DNA of 16,999 nt from RGIG8775 sp045121195 (GTDB lineage: Bacteria; Bacillota; Clostridia; Oscillospirales; CAG-272). Below the pieces are notes generated by a model. The model saw only the letters and a list, made by a program, of their open reading frames with translations. It did no database searches and was not told the DNA's origin. Shown here piece by piece: positions 1 to 7,507 of the stretch (the first letter of the stretch is position 1; each line of letters starts with the position of its first letter). The position numbers and the translations under genes are program-made. The stretch spans positions 1 to 16,999 of the forward strand of contig JBGVFO010000090.1 in the NCBI GenBank assembly GCA_045121195.1, in the 5' to 3' direction.

Positions 1-151
1 GTTTATCGGTTTGATGTCTTTATCGTAGGGGCGAACAGTGTTCGCCCGCCATATACGGAAAAGGCCCAACGAACGGGCGATCAATGATCGCCCCTACGGG
101 TTTGTGCGTCGCCGTTTTGTCACATCAAACACACCGATAAACCAAAATTTG
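1..151. repeat. Interspersed composite inverted repeat, copy 1 (cut by window edge)
   Basis: The sequence folds on itself. GTTTATCGGTTTGATGT at 1-17 is the near reverse complement of 122-142, which reads ACATCAAAC then ACACCGATAAAC. Inside these ends are two further palindromic units, GGGGCGAACAGTGTTCGCCCG near 28-48 and GGGCGATCAATGATCGCCC near 74-92, facing each other with GTAGGGG/CCCCTAC borders. The right end CCAAAATTTG (142-151) matches, in reverse, the left ends of the copies at 14400 and 16821. No coding capacity is credible here. I infer a non-autonomous MITE-like or REP-like element whose left tip lies beyond the window. Confidence 0.75.
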
Positions 152-234
152 AAAACAAACGTCTTCACGGGGGCGGGGCTACGTCCTTCGCCGAACGAGG
201 CTTTGTATGTTTTGCCGAAATTCTCGTTATCCCG

Positions 235-263
235 TTGACAAAATCAAAGAAAAATGATACAAT
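235..263 (+). promoter_or_regulatory. Sigma-A-type promoter of first GH lipoprotein
   Basis: TTGACA at 235-240 and TACAAT at 258-263 are separated by exactly 17 bases. This is close to consensus and lies 86 bases before the lipoprotein start. A leader follows with a weak possible hairpin (CCGAAA at 301-306 with TTTCGG at 331-336 region). The rhamnosidase promoter has the same two hexamers and spacing. Confidence 0.8.
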
Positions 264-349
264 GTTAAAGATTCCTCAAAGTGTCAATATGAGGATATGA
301 CCGAAATGAAAAATACAATCCATATAAGCTTTCGGAAAGGAAAATCATT

Positions 350-2632
350 ATGAAGAAATTGTTAGCTCTTGTACTGGCGATGCTGATGTTGGTTTCCGTC
401 GTTTCCTGCGCGGCTGTGCCGGAAAACGAAGTGGTAGCCGACGCGAAGCAGACCGTGATCGCAAGCGACGAGCTCGAGGACCTCGCGTATAAGACCCGCG
501 ATCAGGTGAGATCCATCGCCGTTGAGTCTATGTATGTGCGCGGCGGTGATTACGCCGACCATAACCACTCTGCCGAGGTCAATTCCTCTGAGCAGCTTAT
601 CCTGAAGACCATGGGATCGAACAGCTCCTACGAGCGTGAGTTCCTGATCAAGTTCGATATTTCGGACATGGATCTTACCGGTATGCAGTCTGTTTACCTC
701 TATCTGGAGTGCGTGAATTCCGGTACGGCAGAGAGTGGCGACCTGCAGCTTTGTGCCTACCGCGTTTCCAGCGATTGGTCGGAGGATACCGTAACCTACA
801 ATACCGCGCCCAAGGCGAAGGACGGCGAGCTTGCCGGCTCCTATGCCATTCCTTCTGAGGGTAGCAGAGGTACGCTCCAGATCAACGTTTCCGACGCCGT
901 ATTTGAAGCGTATGACGATGGCGAAACGTACGTTTCCTTCCTGATCCGCGGCGACAAGAAGATGGGCGGCGGCGAAGGCAAGTACAGCGCGGCTAACTGT
1001 GAGAACCCCAACGTTCGCCCCAAGCTGGTTGCCAAGAGCACCCTTCCCGGTTTCCCCTATGAGGAGCAGATCCTTGAGGACAAGGAAGCCAACGATGCGC
1101 TTTGGGCATACGCACAGCAGATGTACGACGAGTGGTACGCTCGCTATCAGGAGATCCTGAAGAAGGGCGATTATGACTATGAGGACGTTGTGACCAACCC
1201 TGCCGACTATACCACCAAGGTTACGGCGAGAAAGGGTAACGGAAGCACCGCTTACGTGACCCACAACACCCGTCTTGTGTCCGATCTTGACGGCTATAAG
1301 GAAAACATTTACGAGGTAGACCGCTTTGGCGGTATCCTTGCGGGCGAGAAGCAGGAGGCTACGGGCTACTACTACACCAAGAAGATCGGTGATCGCTGGT
1401 GGGTAGTCGATCCCATCGGCAATCTGGTTCACGTTCAGGGAACCTCTCACTTTAAGTACGCTTACGTCAATACCGCCGAGGTGCAGAAGGAATCCGCCAA
1501 GCGCGTATTCGGCACCTATGAGAAATGGGCCATCGCGGCAACCCGCTGGGCTATGCAGGATCTGGGCTTCAACGTGGCGCACAGCACCTCCGACGAGGCG
1601 CGTGACGTTGAGCTGGCGATGCCCGTTACCGGTAGCTTCAAGGGCGTAAACTCTTACGCCAACAGCATCGGTGCAACGGTACCCAACGGCGGCGGTGTTC
1701 CCCAGTTCGTCAGCATGGCAATGCCCGTCTTTGACCCTGCCTTCGTAGAGTGGGTAGACGCCAGCGTACAGGAATCGGTTGAGGCGAACAAGGACAGAGA
1801 CGATATTATCGGCTACATCTCCGACAACGAGATCGCTACGGCAGACAGAATGCTGTCCTCCTGCCTGAACCTTGACCACACCCTTTCCATCAGCCCCTAT
1901 ACCTACGCTTGCGTATGGACGTGGTACAAGAACATTACGGGCGAGGACGCCCCCCGTATCGAGGACATCGATATGTACTGCGAGAAGCTTGATGTCGATC
2001 TTTGGGATCTCTTCAAGGGCTTCATCTACGACCGTTACTACAAGGTCTGCGCAGAGACCCTTGATAAGTACGATCCCAACCACCTGTATCTGGGTAACCG
2101 CTATCTGTGCGACGCGGATAAGTGGGAGTGGATCATGCGCTTCACCGGCTACTGGTGCGACATTATGTGTATCAACTACTACCACGTATGGGAGATCGAG
2201 ACCCACGGTGACGGAAAAGGCGCCCCCGGTCTTGACGAGATGGGCAAGTGGCTCGGCATTCCCTTTATCGTTACCGAGTTCTACGCCAAGGGCAACGACG
2301 CGGTTGACGCAAACGGCACGCCTATGGACAACAACGGCGGTGCGGGCTGGGTAGTTGAGACCCAGACGGAGCGTGGCTACTTCTATCAGAATTTCTGCCT
2401 GAAGCTGCTTCAGTGCAAGCACAACGTGGGCTGGTTCCAGTTCCAGTTCATCGACAACGATCCCACCGACCCCAAGGGTGCACCCGCAGCGGCGCAGTCC
2501 TCCAACAAGGGTATCGTCGACTGGAATCAGGACTTTGAGATCTACAGCGACTTTACCGAGCAACTGGCAATGCTCAACAAAAACAGCTACGCCCTCATCG
2601 AATACTTCGACGGCGTGGAATACTTCAAGTAA
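350..2632 (+). CDS. Surface lipoprotein: DNRLRE domain plus GH50-like clan GH-A glycoside hydrolase (paralogue 1)
   Basis: This 760-residue protein should be exported and lipid-anchored at Cys20 (lipobox VVSC) and hydrolyse an external polysaccharide. Residues about 57-228 form a DNRLRE/CBM96-like beta-sandwich, shown by YVRGGDY, FLIKFDIS and the DWSEDTVTYNTAP motif. An alpha-helical linker follows (about 240-275). Residues about 340-755 resemble GH50 agarases: EATGYYYTKKIGDRWWVVDP, MPVFDP, SDNE, YDPNHLYLGNR, FIVTEF, ERGYFYQN and GWFQFQFIDND. In clan GH-A the acid/base would be E494 (in DNE) and the nucleophile E643 (in VTEF); both are present, so it should be active. The start has an AAAGGA ribosome site 338-341 region. 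It converges on the rhamnosidase gene. The substrate is unknown: the resemblance to agarase is distant and the family may be new. Confidence 0.82.
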   Translation: MKKLLALVLAMLMLVSVVSCAAVPENEVVADAKQTVIASDELEDLAYKTRDQVRSIAVESMYVRGGDYADHNHSAEVNSSEQLILKTMGSNSSYEREFLIKFDISDMDLTGMQSVYLYLECVNSGTAESGDLQLCAYRVSSDWSEDTVTYNTAPKAKDGELAGSYAIPSEGSRGTLQINVSDAVFEAYDDGETYVSFLIRGDKKMGGGEGKYSAANCENPNVRPKLVAKSTLPGFPYEEQILEDKEANDALWAYAQQMYDEWYARYQEILKKGDYDYEDVVTNPADYTTKVTARKGNGSTAYVTHNTRLVSDLDGYKENIYEVDRFGGILAGEKQEATGYYYTKKIGDRWWVVDPIGNLVHVQGTSHFKYAYVNTAEVQKESAKRVFGTYEKWAIAATRWAMQDLGFNVAHSTSDEARDVELAMPVTGSFKGVNSYANSIGATVPNGGGVPQFVSMAMPVFDPAFVEWVDASVQESVEANKDRDDIIGYISDNEIATADRMLSSCLNLDHTLSISPYTYACVWTWYKNITGEDAPRIEDIDMYCEKLDVDLWDLFKGFIYDRYYKVCAETLDKYDPNHLYLGNRYLCDADKWEWIMRFTGYWCDIMCINYYHVWEIETHGDGKGAPGLDEMGKWLGIPFIVTEFYAKGNDAVDANGTPMDNNGGAGWVVETQTERGYFYQNFCLKLLQCKHNVGWFQFQFIDNDPTDPKGAPAAAQSSNKGIVDWNQDFEIYSDFTEQLAMLNKNSYALIEYFDGVEYFK

Positions 2633-2640
2633 AAACCGAA

Positions 2641-2672
2641 AGCCTCCGCAGAGCTCTGCGGAGGCTTTTTTC
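2641..2672 (+). terminator. Perfect palindromic terminator
   Basis: Bases 2641-2666 are a perfect 26-base palindrome (13 bases AGCCTCCGCAGAG and their complement) followed by a T run on the plus strand. It ends the first lipoprotein gene. The minus-strand rhamnosidase gene stops only 17 bases beyond the hairpin, and an A-rich stretch lies on its other side (2633-2640), so it may serve both genes. Confidence 0.85.
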
Positions 2673-2682
2673 GTAGGTTGAC

Positions 2683-4833
2683 TTAATATACGGGATAGGC
2701 GTCAAGGGGACCCGTGAGGATACGGCGCTCTCCCGAGGGGAGAACGACCTCCGCTTCTGTGCCGCGGGGGAGGGAGAGGATAAGATGGGAGGCGTCGCCG
2801 TCCTTCCTAAGGTCCACCGAAACGGCGCCGCGAGGTGTTTTCATAGAGCCTTTTGCGGACACGGCACCCGAGGGGTCGATGAGCAGCTTGCGATAGCCGT
2901 ATTCGCCCTCGGGCTGACGTATGCCGAGGAGGTATTCAAACAAATAGCATACCACCGAGCCAAACATCGGGTGAGAGTGAGAACGGGAAGTCCCCCAATA
3001 TTCGCGGAAGGTGGTGGCACCGTCCTTTTTCCACGCGCCGAAGCCGTGCGGACTCTCTGCGGTAAGAAGCCGCAGAGCAAGGTCGCCGCGCCCTCGCTCA
3101 AAGAGCAGACGGGTCACGACGTCGGTGCCGAAGATGCCCGTATCGTAATAGCCGAGGGCCTCGTAGCGCTTGAGAAAGCTCTCCTCGGTCTTTTCGTCGC
3201 CAAGACCCAGATCGAGGGCGAAGGCGTCGGCACCCTGCACGCCGCCGAGGAAGGTGTGCCGATGGGGATTGAAATACGCGGCGTTGAGGGCGCGCTTGCG
3301 CTCCTCTATGCGGCGCTCAAGGAGGGGAACGTCCTCCTCGTGCCCAAACCGCCGAGCCATCTCGATGACCCGTTGCATGGACACGATATAGTAGTAATTG
3401 TTCACAAAGGGCGGGGGCAGAAGAAGGGGACCGGGGGTACACCAATCGCCCAGACACCATTCACCCTCCCGATCGCTTACGATCAAGCCGTTTTCGCTGT
3501 GTGCCTCCAGATACTCGAAATAGCGAAGCATCTGCGGATAGAGAGCGCGGGCAAGGGTGACGTCGCCGTAATGCTTCCAATATTCGTAGGGCAGGATCAC
3601 GATGGCACAGCCCCAGCCGCCGGGTCCGCCACCGCTATGGGTGTAGGGCGCGGTGTACTGCACGTGACCGCTTTGACGGTCCTGACAGTCGGAAATGTCG
3701 GCGATCCACTTGCGGTAAAAGTCCTTCATATCGAGGGCTTTCATTGCCGCGCGACAGGTGATCTGTCCGTCGCCCGTGTACCCACGGCGCTCGATGTGGG
3801 GACAGTCGGAGGGAATGCCACCGTGCATATTGCAGAGCTGGGTGTTGATATAGGTATCGTAGATCCAGTTGAGGGTGCCGTCGTCGCTCGCAAAGGAGGA
3901 GGTCACCGCCACGTCGGTATGGGCAACGCAGACCTCGGTAGGACGCGCCGCGCCCTCCAGCTTGAAATAGCGGAAGCCAAACCAGGTAAATTCGGGGGCG
4001 ACGGTCTGTCCCTTGTGCGCGCCCGTCACGCGGAATTCCTGCCCGTAGACGTGCTTCGGGTCAAGAGCGCCGTCCTCGGTAAGCTCCTCGCCAAGGGTGA
4101 CCCGAAGATCGCCGTCGGCAAGGCAGAGAAGCGAAGGAAAGCCCGCGATATTCTTGCCTGCGTCCCAAAGGGTGAAGCCCTCTCCCTCACGGATCAGGCG
4201 CGGAGTAAGACGCTCGGTCACACGGTCGGGCGGACAGTCCGCCGGAAGATAGTCGGTTTCCACGGGGGTGGCGTAAACGGCGGTCTGCCACGGGGAAGGA
4301 ATACGATTGGAACGCAAGGCGTCCCCGTTCCACAGGGTGTAGTCGTGATGCTCGCGGCTGAGTGCGCTTTCGCGGAGATAGGAGGCGCAATACCGATCCT
4401 CCTCGGAGGAGCCGATGACGTGGGATTCTCCGTCCCCGTAAGTAAGGAGAAGGGAATAGCAAAGCTTGCGCTCGCCGAAGGGCTTTTCCCGTCCCGTGCC
4501 CGTGTACCAGCCGTTGCCCAGCAGAACGGAAAGAAGATTTTCGCCCTCGGTAACGAGATGCGTTACGTCGAATTCGTTCACGTAGGCGCGATGGGCAAGC
4601 CGCTCTCCCGAGGGGAAATCGCGCTCCTCAAAATCGGAATTGAGAGGGAGATATAGCTGGTCGGTGCCGCTTACGCCGTTGACAAAAAAGCGGTAAGAGC
4701 CAAAGCCGAGAATGCGAATGCGCGCTCGCGCAAGTCCTCGGCGAACGGAAAAGACGCGCCGAAAAACGGGAAAAAGGTCGAATTCTCTTGTGCCGATCCA
4801 TCGGGCACCCTCAAACATCTGATCGAATCTCAT
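2683..4833 (-). CDS. GH78 family alpha-L-rhamnosidase, no signal peptide
   Basis: A 716-residue enzyme expected to remove terminal alpha-L-rhamnose from oligosaccharides or glycosides in the cytoplasm. The N-terminal beta region (ARWIG at 10-14, FRRVF, SYRFFVNG) matches the start of bacterial GH78 proteins. The catalytic barrel has DCPHIERRGYTGD at 343-355. D343, E348 and D355 have the spacing of the three acidic residues of GH78 active sites, and E611 in FREYWG fits the catalytic base, followed by SHPMFGSV as in the family. The reading frame stays open far upstream to 5469, but that part is antisense to the next gene. The ATG at 4833 has an AGAAAGGA site and a promoter 34 bases upstream. Length is somewhat short for GH78. 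It lies between and opposite to GH lipoprotein genes, which suggests shared glycan metabolism. Confidence 0.88.
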   Translation of the reverse strand: MRFDQMFEGARWIGTREFDLFPVFRRVFSVRRGLARARIRILGFGSYRFFVNGVSGTDQLYLPLNSDFEERDFPSGERLAHRAYVNEFDVTHLVTEGENLLSVLLGNGWYTGTGREKPFGERKLCYSLLLTYGDGESHVIGSSEEDRYCASYLRESALSREHHDYTLWNGDALRSNRIPSPWQTAVYATPVETDYLPADCPPDRVTERLTPRLIREGEGFTLWDAGKNIAGFPSLLCLADGDLRVTLGEELTEDGALDPKHVYGQEFRVTGAHKGQTVAPEFTWFGFRYFKLEGAARPTEVCVAHTDVAVTSSFASDDGTLNWIYDTYINTQLCNMHGGIPSDCPHIERRGYTGDGQITCRAAMKALDMKDFYRKWIADISDCQDRQSGHVQYTAPYTHSGGGPGGWGCAIVILPYEYWKHYGDVTLARALYPQMLRYFEYLEAHSENGLIVSDREGEWCLGDWCTPGPLLLPPPFVNNYYYIVSMQRVIEMARRFGHEEDVPLLERRIEERKRALNAAYFNPHRHTFLGGVQGADAFALDLGLGDEKTEESFLKRYEALGYYDTGIFGTDVVTRLLFERGRGDLALRLLTAESPHGFGAWKKDGATTFREYWGTSRSHSHPMFGSVVCYLFEYLLGIRQPEGEYGYRKLLIDPSGAVSAKGSMKTPRGAVSVDLRKDGDASHLILSLPRGTEAEVVLPSGERRILTGPLDAYPVY

Positions 4834-4866
4834 AGCCGTATCCTTTCTTGCTACCGTACTGTCCTC

Positions 4867-4895
4867 ATTGTACCGCACCTTTTTCGTTTTGTCAA
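4867..4895 (-). promoter_or_regulatory. Promoter of rhamnosidase gene
   Basis: Read on the minus strand, TTGACA (4895-4890), 17 bases, then TACAAT (4872-4867). It has the same hexamers as the promoter at 235-263. The ribosome site and start at 4833 follow. Confidence 0.8.
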
Positions 4896-4961
4896 CGGAA
4901 AGCTGCGCGCGTCCACCGATTTTCGCCCGATCACCTTTCGGTAATTTTTTTGGAGAAAGGG

Positions 4962-4991
4962 TAGACAGATCGATCTTATCTATGTTATAAT
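4962..4991 (+). promoter_or_regulatory. Promoter of second GH lipoprotein, with palindrome in spacer
   Basis: TAGACA at 4962-4967 and TATAAT at 4986-4991 are separated by 18 bases. The palindrome AGATCGATCT (4967-4976) lies in the spacer and could be a repressor site, but is short. It is divergent from the rhamnosidase promoter; the two -35 boxes are about 66 bases apart. Confidence 0.65.
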
Positions 4992-5028
4992 AAAAGCAAA
5001 TCATACAACAGATCTCGGGAGGAAGTTT

Positions 5029-7314
5029 ATGAAAAAGATTTTGGCACTGCTCCTTGCGGCGCTGACGTTGCTTTCCGCCGTTGCTTGCGGCACGGTGAGT
5101 GAACCCAAGGAAGCGGTCGGCTCCGTCGGCGTTCCCGCCGATGACCTTATCCCCGTCGCCGGTATGCAGGGCGGCGAAAAATCCGAAAATGAGGAGGGCG
5201 AGCTTATGATCGCGGACAGCTTTGCCACGGCGATCGCCAGCGAGGACACCTACGTGCGCTCGGGCTCCTACGCCAATCAGTCTATGTATTCCGACAAGAA
5301 GGGAAAGGGAATGCTTTCCCTCAGTGGCGCGAGCGGAGACTACCGCCGCGACATTCTTGTAAAATTCAAGCTCTCCGAGCTGGCACTTGCCGATAAGAAG
5401 ACCGTTTATCTCCGCATCGATTTTGCGGACGGCGGCACCAACAGCGACGGCAAGCAGATCTACGTTCACGCCTATGGCGTTCCTGCGGACTGGGCTTCCG
5501 AAACCGTGACCTTCAATTCCGCGCCCACCTGCGACAGCAAGGTAGCTACGGCTATGAGCCTGAAGTCGGGCGAGGTACAGCTTGACGTGACAAACTACGT
5601 GCTCGACGCGTACAAGAACGGGATGGCTGAGGTGGCCTTCCGTATCACCCAGGATCCCGATACGGTATCCCGCTCACAGGCGAGCGCCTTTTCCATCGAC
5701 TCCACCGAGCCCATGCGCCAAAAGCCCTATCTGTGGGCGTCGGAGCACGAGGGAAGCTACGTGGAGAATCTTCTCGCCGACGCCGAGGCAAACAAGGCAG
5801 TCTGGGATTACGCCCAGACCCTCTACGAGGAGTTTTACGCCCGTTATCAGGAGCTTCTTGCGAAGGGCGACGCTCCCGCCGAGATGATCCGCTCCAATCC
5901 CGCCGATTACAGCGTGACGGTCAACGTAAAGACCTCTCCCTCCGCTACGGCGGTCAAGACCCCCACCCGAATCGTCGATACCCTGTCGGGCTATGAGGAA
6001 AAGATCTACGATACCGATATTTACGGCGGCATCATTTCCGAGAAGATGAAATTTGAGGCGACGGGTCGCTTCTATACCAAGCAGGTGGACGGTCGCTGGT
6101 GGCTGGTGACCCCTCTTGGTAATCCCTGTATCATTCGCGGTCTGAACCAATTCCATTACGCCTATCAGGGCAACTCGCCGTATCAGACGGCGGCGATGCG
6201 GCGCGTTTACGGCACCCCCGAAAAGTGGGCCATCGCCGCGACCAGATGGGTCTCCTACGATCTTGGCTTTAACGCGGCGGCCGGCTCCCCCGACGAGGCA
6301 TGGTACGTAGAGGGCGCCCTTCCGCAGACGGTTCGTAACGGCTACGCCGGAATGGCGGTCTACGCCAGCTCGAAGGACATTGTCTACAAGAGCAGTCCCT
6401 TCTGTATGCGCTACAACAACATTATGCCCGTGTTCGATCCCGACTTCTTTACCTACGTGGACGGCGTGGCAAAGACAACGGTTGAACTCTACGGCGACCG
6501 CCTTGAGCGGGTCCTCGGCTATACCACCGATAACGAGCTTCCCGTCACCGACGATATGTTCATCGGCGCTCTGACCCTCGATCCGTCGGTTCCCCAGAAT
6601 CTCTATTCCTACGCCATGGCGTGGACCTTCTATAAAAATATGACGGGCGAGGAGAACCCCTCGGTGCTTGACGTCTACCGACACAGCGAGCGGCTGGGCG
6701 TGGATCTTCTGGATCTGTTCAAGGGCTGTGTTTACGACCGCTACTACTGCGCCTTCGCCACCGGCTACGGCAAGTACGATCCCGAGGGTCTGCTTCTCGG
6801 TGTGCGCGCCTACATCAGCTGTGATCGCTGGGAGTGGCTGGCGCGCTTTACGGGCTACTGGTGCGACGCGATGTGTATCAACTACTATCACGCCTGGGAG
6901 ATCGACGAGCAGAATCTCTACGATCTGGAACGGTGGGCGGGCTGCCCCCTGTTCATCACCGAGTTCTACTCCAAGGGTGAGGACGCCATTGCCGCCGACG
7001 GAAAGCCCTTCGCCAACACCCACGGCGCGGGCTTCGTGGTACCTACCCAGAAGGACAAGGGCTACTTCTATCAGAACTTCTGCCTGCGGTTGCTGGAGAA
7101 CAAGAACTGCATCGGCTGGCTGTACTTCCAGTACATCGACAACAATCCTCTGGATGCCGACATCCATCCCGCCGCGTCCAACTCCAACAAGGGAATCGTG
7201 ACCAGCGACCACGATACCGAGGTCTACCACGATCTGACCGATCAGATGGCGCAGCTCAACAAAAACGTCTACTCCCTCATCGAATTCTTCGACGGCGAGG
7301 ACTACTTCAAGTAA
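5029..7314 (+). CDS. Surface lipoprotein: DNRLRE domain plus GH50-like clan GH-A glycoside hydrolase (paralogue 2)
   Basis: A 761-residue paralogue of the protein at 350-2632 with the same layout. The lipobox is AVAC with Cys20 as lipid site. The DNRLRE-type beta domain spans about 62-238 (DTYVRSGSYAN, ILVKFKLSEL, DWASETVTFNSAP, LDVTNYVLDAY). The GH50-like barrel spans about 343-756. The predicted acid/base is E503 (YTTDNE) and the nucleophile E645 (FITEF). Aromatic-rich motifs shared with paralogue 1 include RFTGYWCD, CINYYHAWEI and GYFYQNFC. The start has a strong GGGAGG site at 5017-5022. The C-termini of paralogues 1 and 2 both end in DYFK/EYFK just before similar terminators. Sequence differs considerably between paralogues, so this is not a recent duplication and each may have its own specificity. 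Transcribed divergently from the rhamnosidase gene. Confidence 0.82.
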   Translation: MKKILALLLAALTLLSAVACGTVSEPKEAVGSVGVPADDLIPVAGMQGGEKSENEEGELMIADSFATAIASEDTYVRSGSYANQSMYSDKKGKGMLSLSGASGDYRRDILVKFKLSELALADKKTVYLRIDFADGGTNSDGKQIYVHAYGVPADWASETVTFNSAPTCDSKVATAMSLKSGEVQLDVTNYVLDAYKNGMAEVAFRITQDPDTVSRSQASAFSIDSTEPMRQKPYLWASEHEGSYVENLLADAEANKAVWDYAQTLYEEFYARYQELLAKGDAPAEMIRSNPADYSVTVNVKTSPSATAVKTPTRIVDTLSGYEEKIYDTDIYGGIISEKMKFEATGRFYTKQVDGRWWLVTPLGNPCIIRGLNQFHYAYQGNSPYQTAAMRRVYGTPEKWAIAATRWVSYDLGFNAAAGSPDEAWYVEGALPQTVRNGYAGMAVYASSKDIVYKSSPFCMRYNNIMPVFDPDFFTYVDGVAKTTVELYGDRLERVLGYTTDNELPVTDDMFIGALTLDPSVPQNLYSYAMAWTFYKNMTGEENPSVLDVYRHSERLGVDLLDLFKGCVYDRYYCAFATGYGKYDPEGLLLGVRAYISCDRWEWLARFTGYWCDAMCINYYHAWEIDEQNLYDLERWAGCPLFITEFYSKGEDAIAADGKPFANTHGAGFVVPTQKDKGYFYQNFCLRLLENKNCIGWLYFQYIDNNPLDADIHPAASNSNKGIVTSDHDTEVYHDLTDQMAQLNKNVYSLIEFFDGEDYFK

Positions 7315-7321
7315 AAATCGG

Positions 7322-7355
7322 AAGCCTCCGCAAAACTCTGCGGAGGCTTTTTTTT
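7322..7355 (+). terminator. Terminator of second GH lipoprotein gene
   Basis: AAGCCTCCGCA (7322-7332) pairs with TGCGGAGGCTT (7339-7349) across a short AAACTC-type loop, followed by a run of eight T. The stem is nearly the same as that at 2641, see findings. Confidence 0.88.
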
Positions 7356-7461
7356 CGGCGGAAATGCAGGATTTTTGAAGGAGTTTGGTCGTTGGTTGTG
7401 CAAATTTACACAAAATTAAAGATAAAATGCTGAAAAGCCTATATACTTTTTCGCGGTTTCG

Positions 7462-7470
7462 TGTTATAAT
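7462..7470 (+). promoter_or_regulatory. Extended -10 promoter of third GH lipoprotein
   Basis: TGTTATAAT is an extended -10 (TG at 7462-7463, TATAAT at 7465-7470) lying 38 bases before the start. No good -35 hexamer is seen at the right distance, which fits an extended -10 promoter. Confidence 0.6.
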
Positions 7471-7507
7471 GTATTCGTATTCTTATATTTTGAAAGGAAT
7501 CATCCAT

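Noticed and set aside
1..151. CRISPR array from the repeated palindromic units
   Set aside because: The units are inverted, not regularly spaced direct repeats, and there are no spacers or cas genes.
38..238. Small plus-strand frame in the first repeat
   Set aside because: It lies wholly within the inverted repeat and flank; no ribosome site or protein-like sequence.
362..2563. A 733-codon open frame on the minus strand opposite the first lipoprotein gene
   Set aside because: It runs antisense to a gene with clear signal peptide, domains, promoter and terminator. Long antisense frames arise from the codon choice of GC-moderate genes; similar ones oppose the other two paralogues (5674-7413 and 7673-9811).
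2785..4656. A 623-codon plus-strand frame opposite the rhamnosidase gene
   Set aside because: No ribosome site, no recognisable domain and low-complexity Gly/Val/Ala content; the minus strand has an intact GH78 enzyme.
4834..5469. N-terminal 212-residue extension of the rhamnosidase
   Set aside because: It overlaps the start of the second lipoprotein gene on the other strand and crosses both promoters; the ATG at 4833 has a ribosome site and begins at the family's usual N-terminus.
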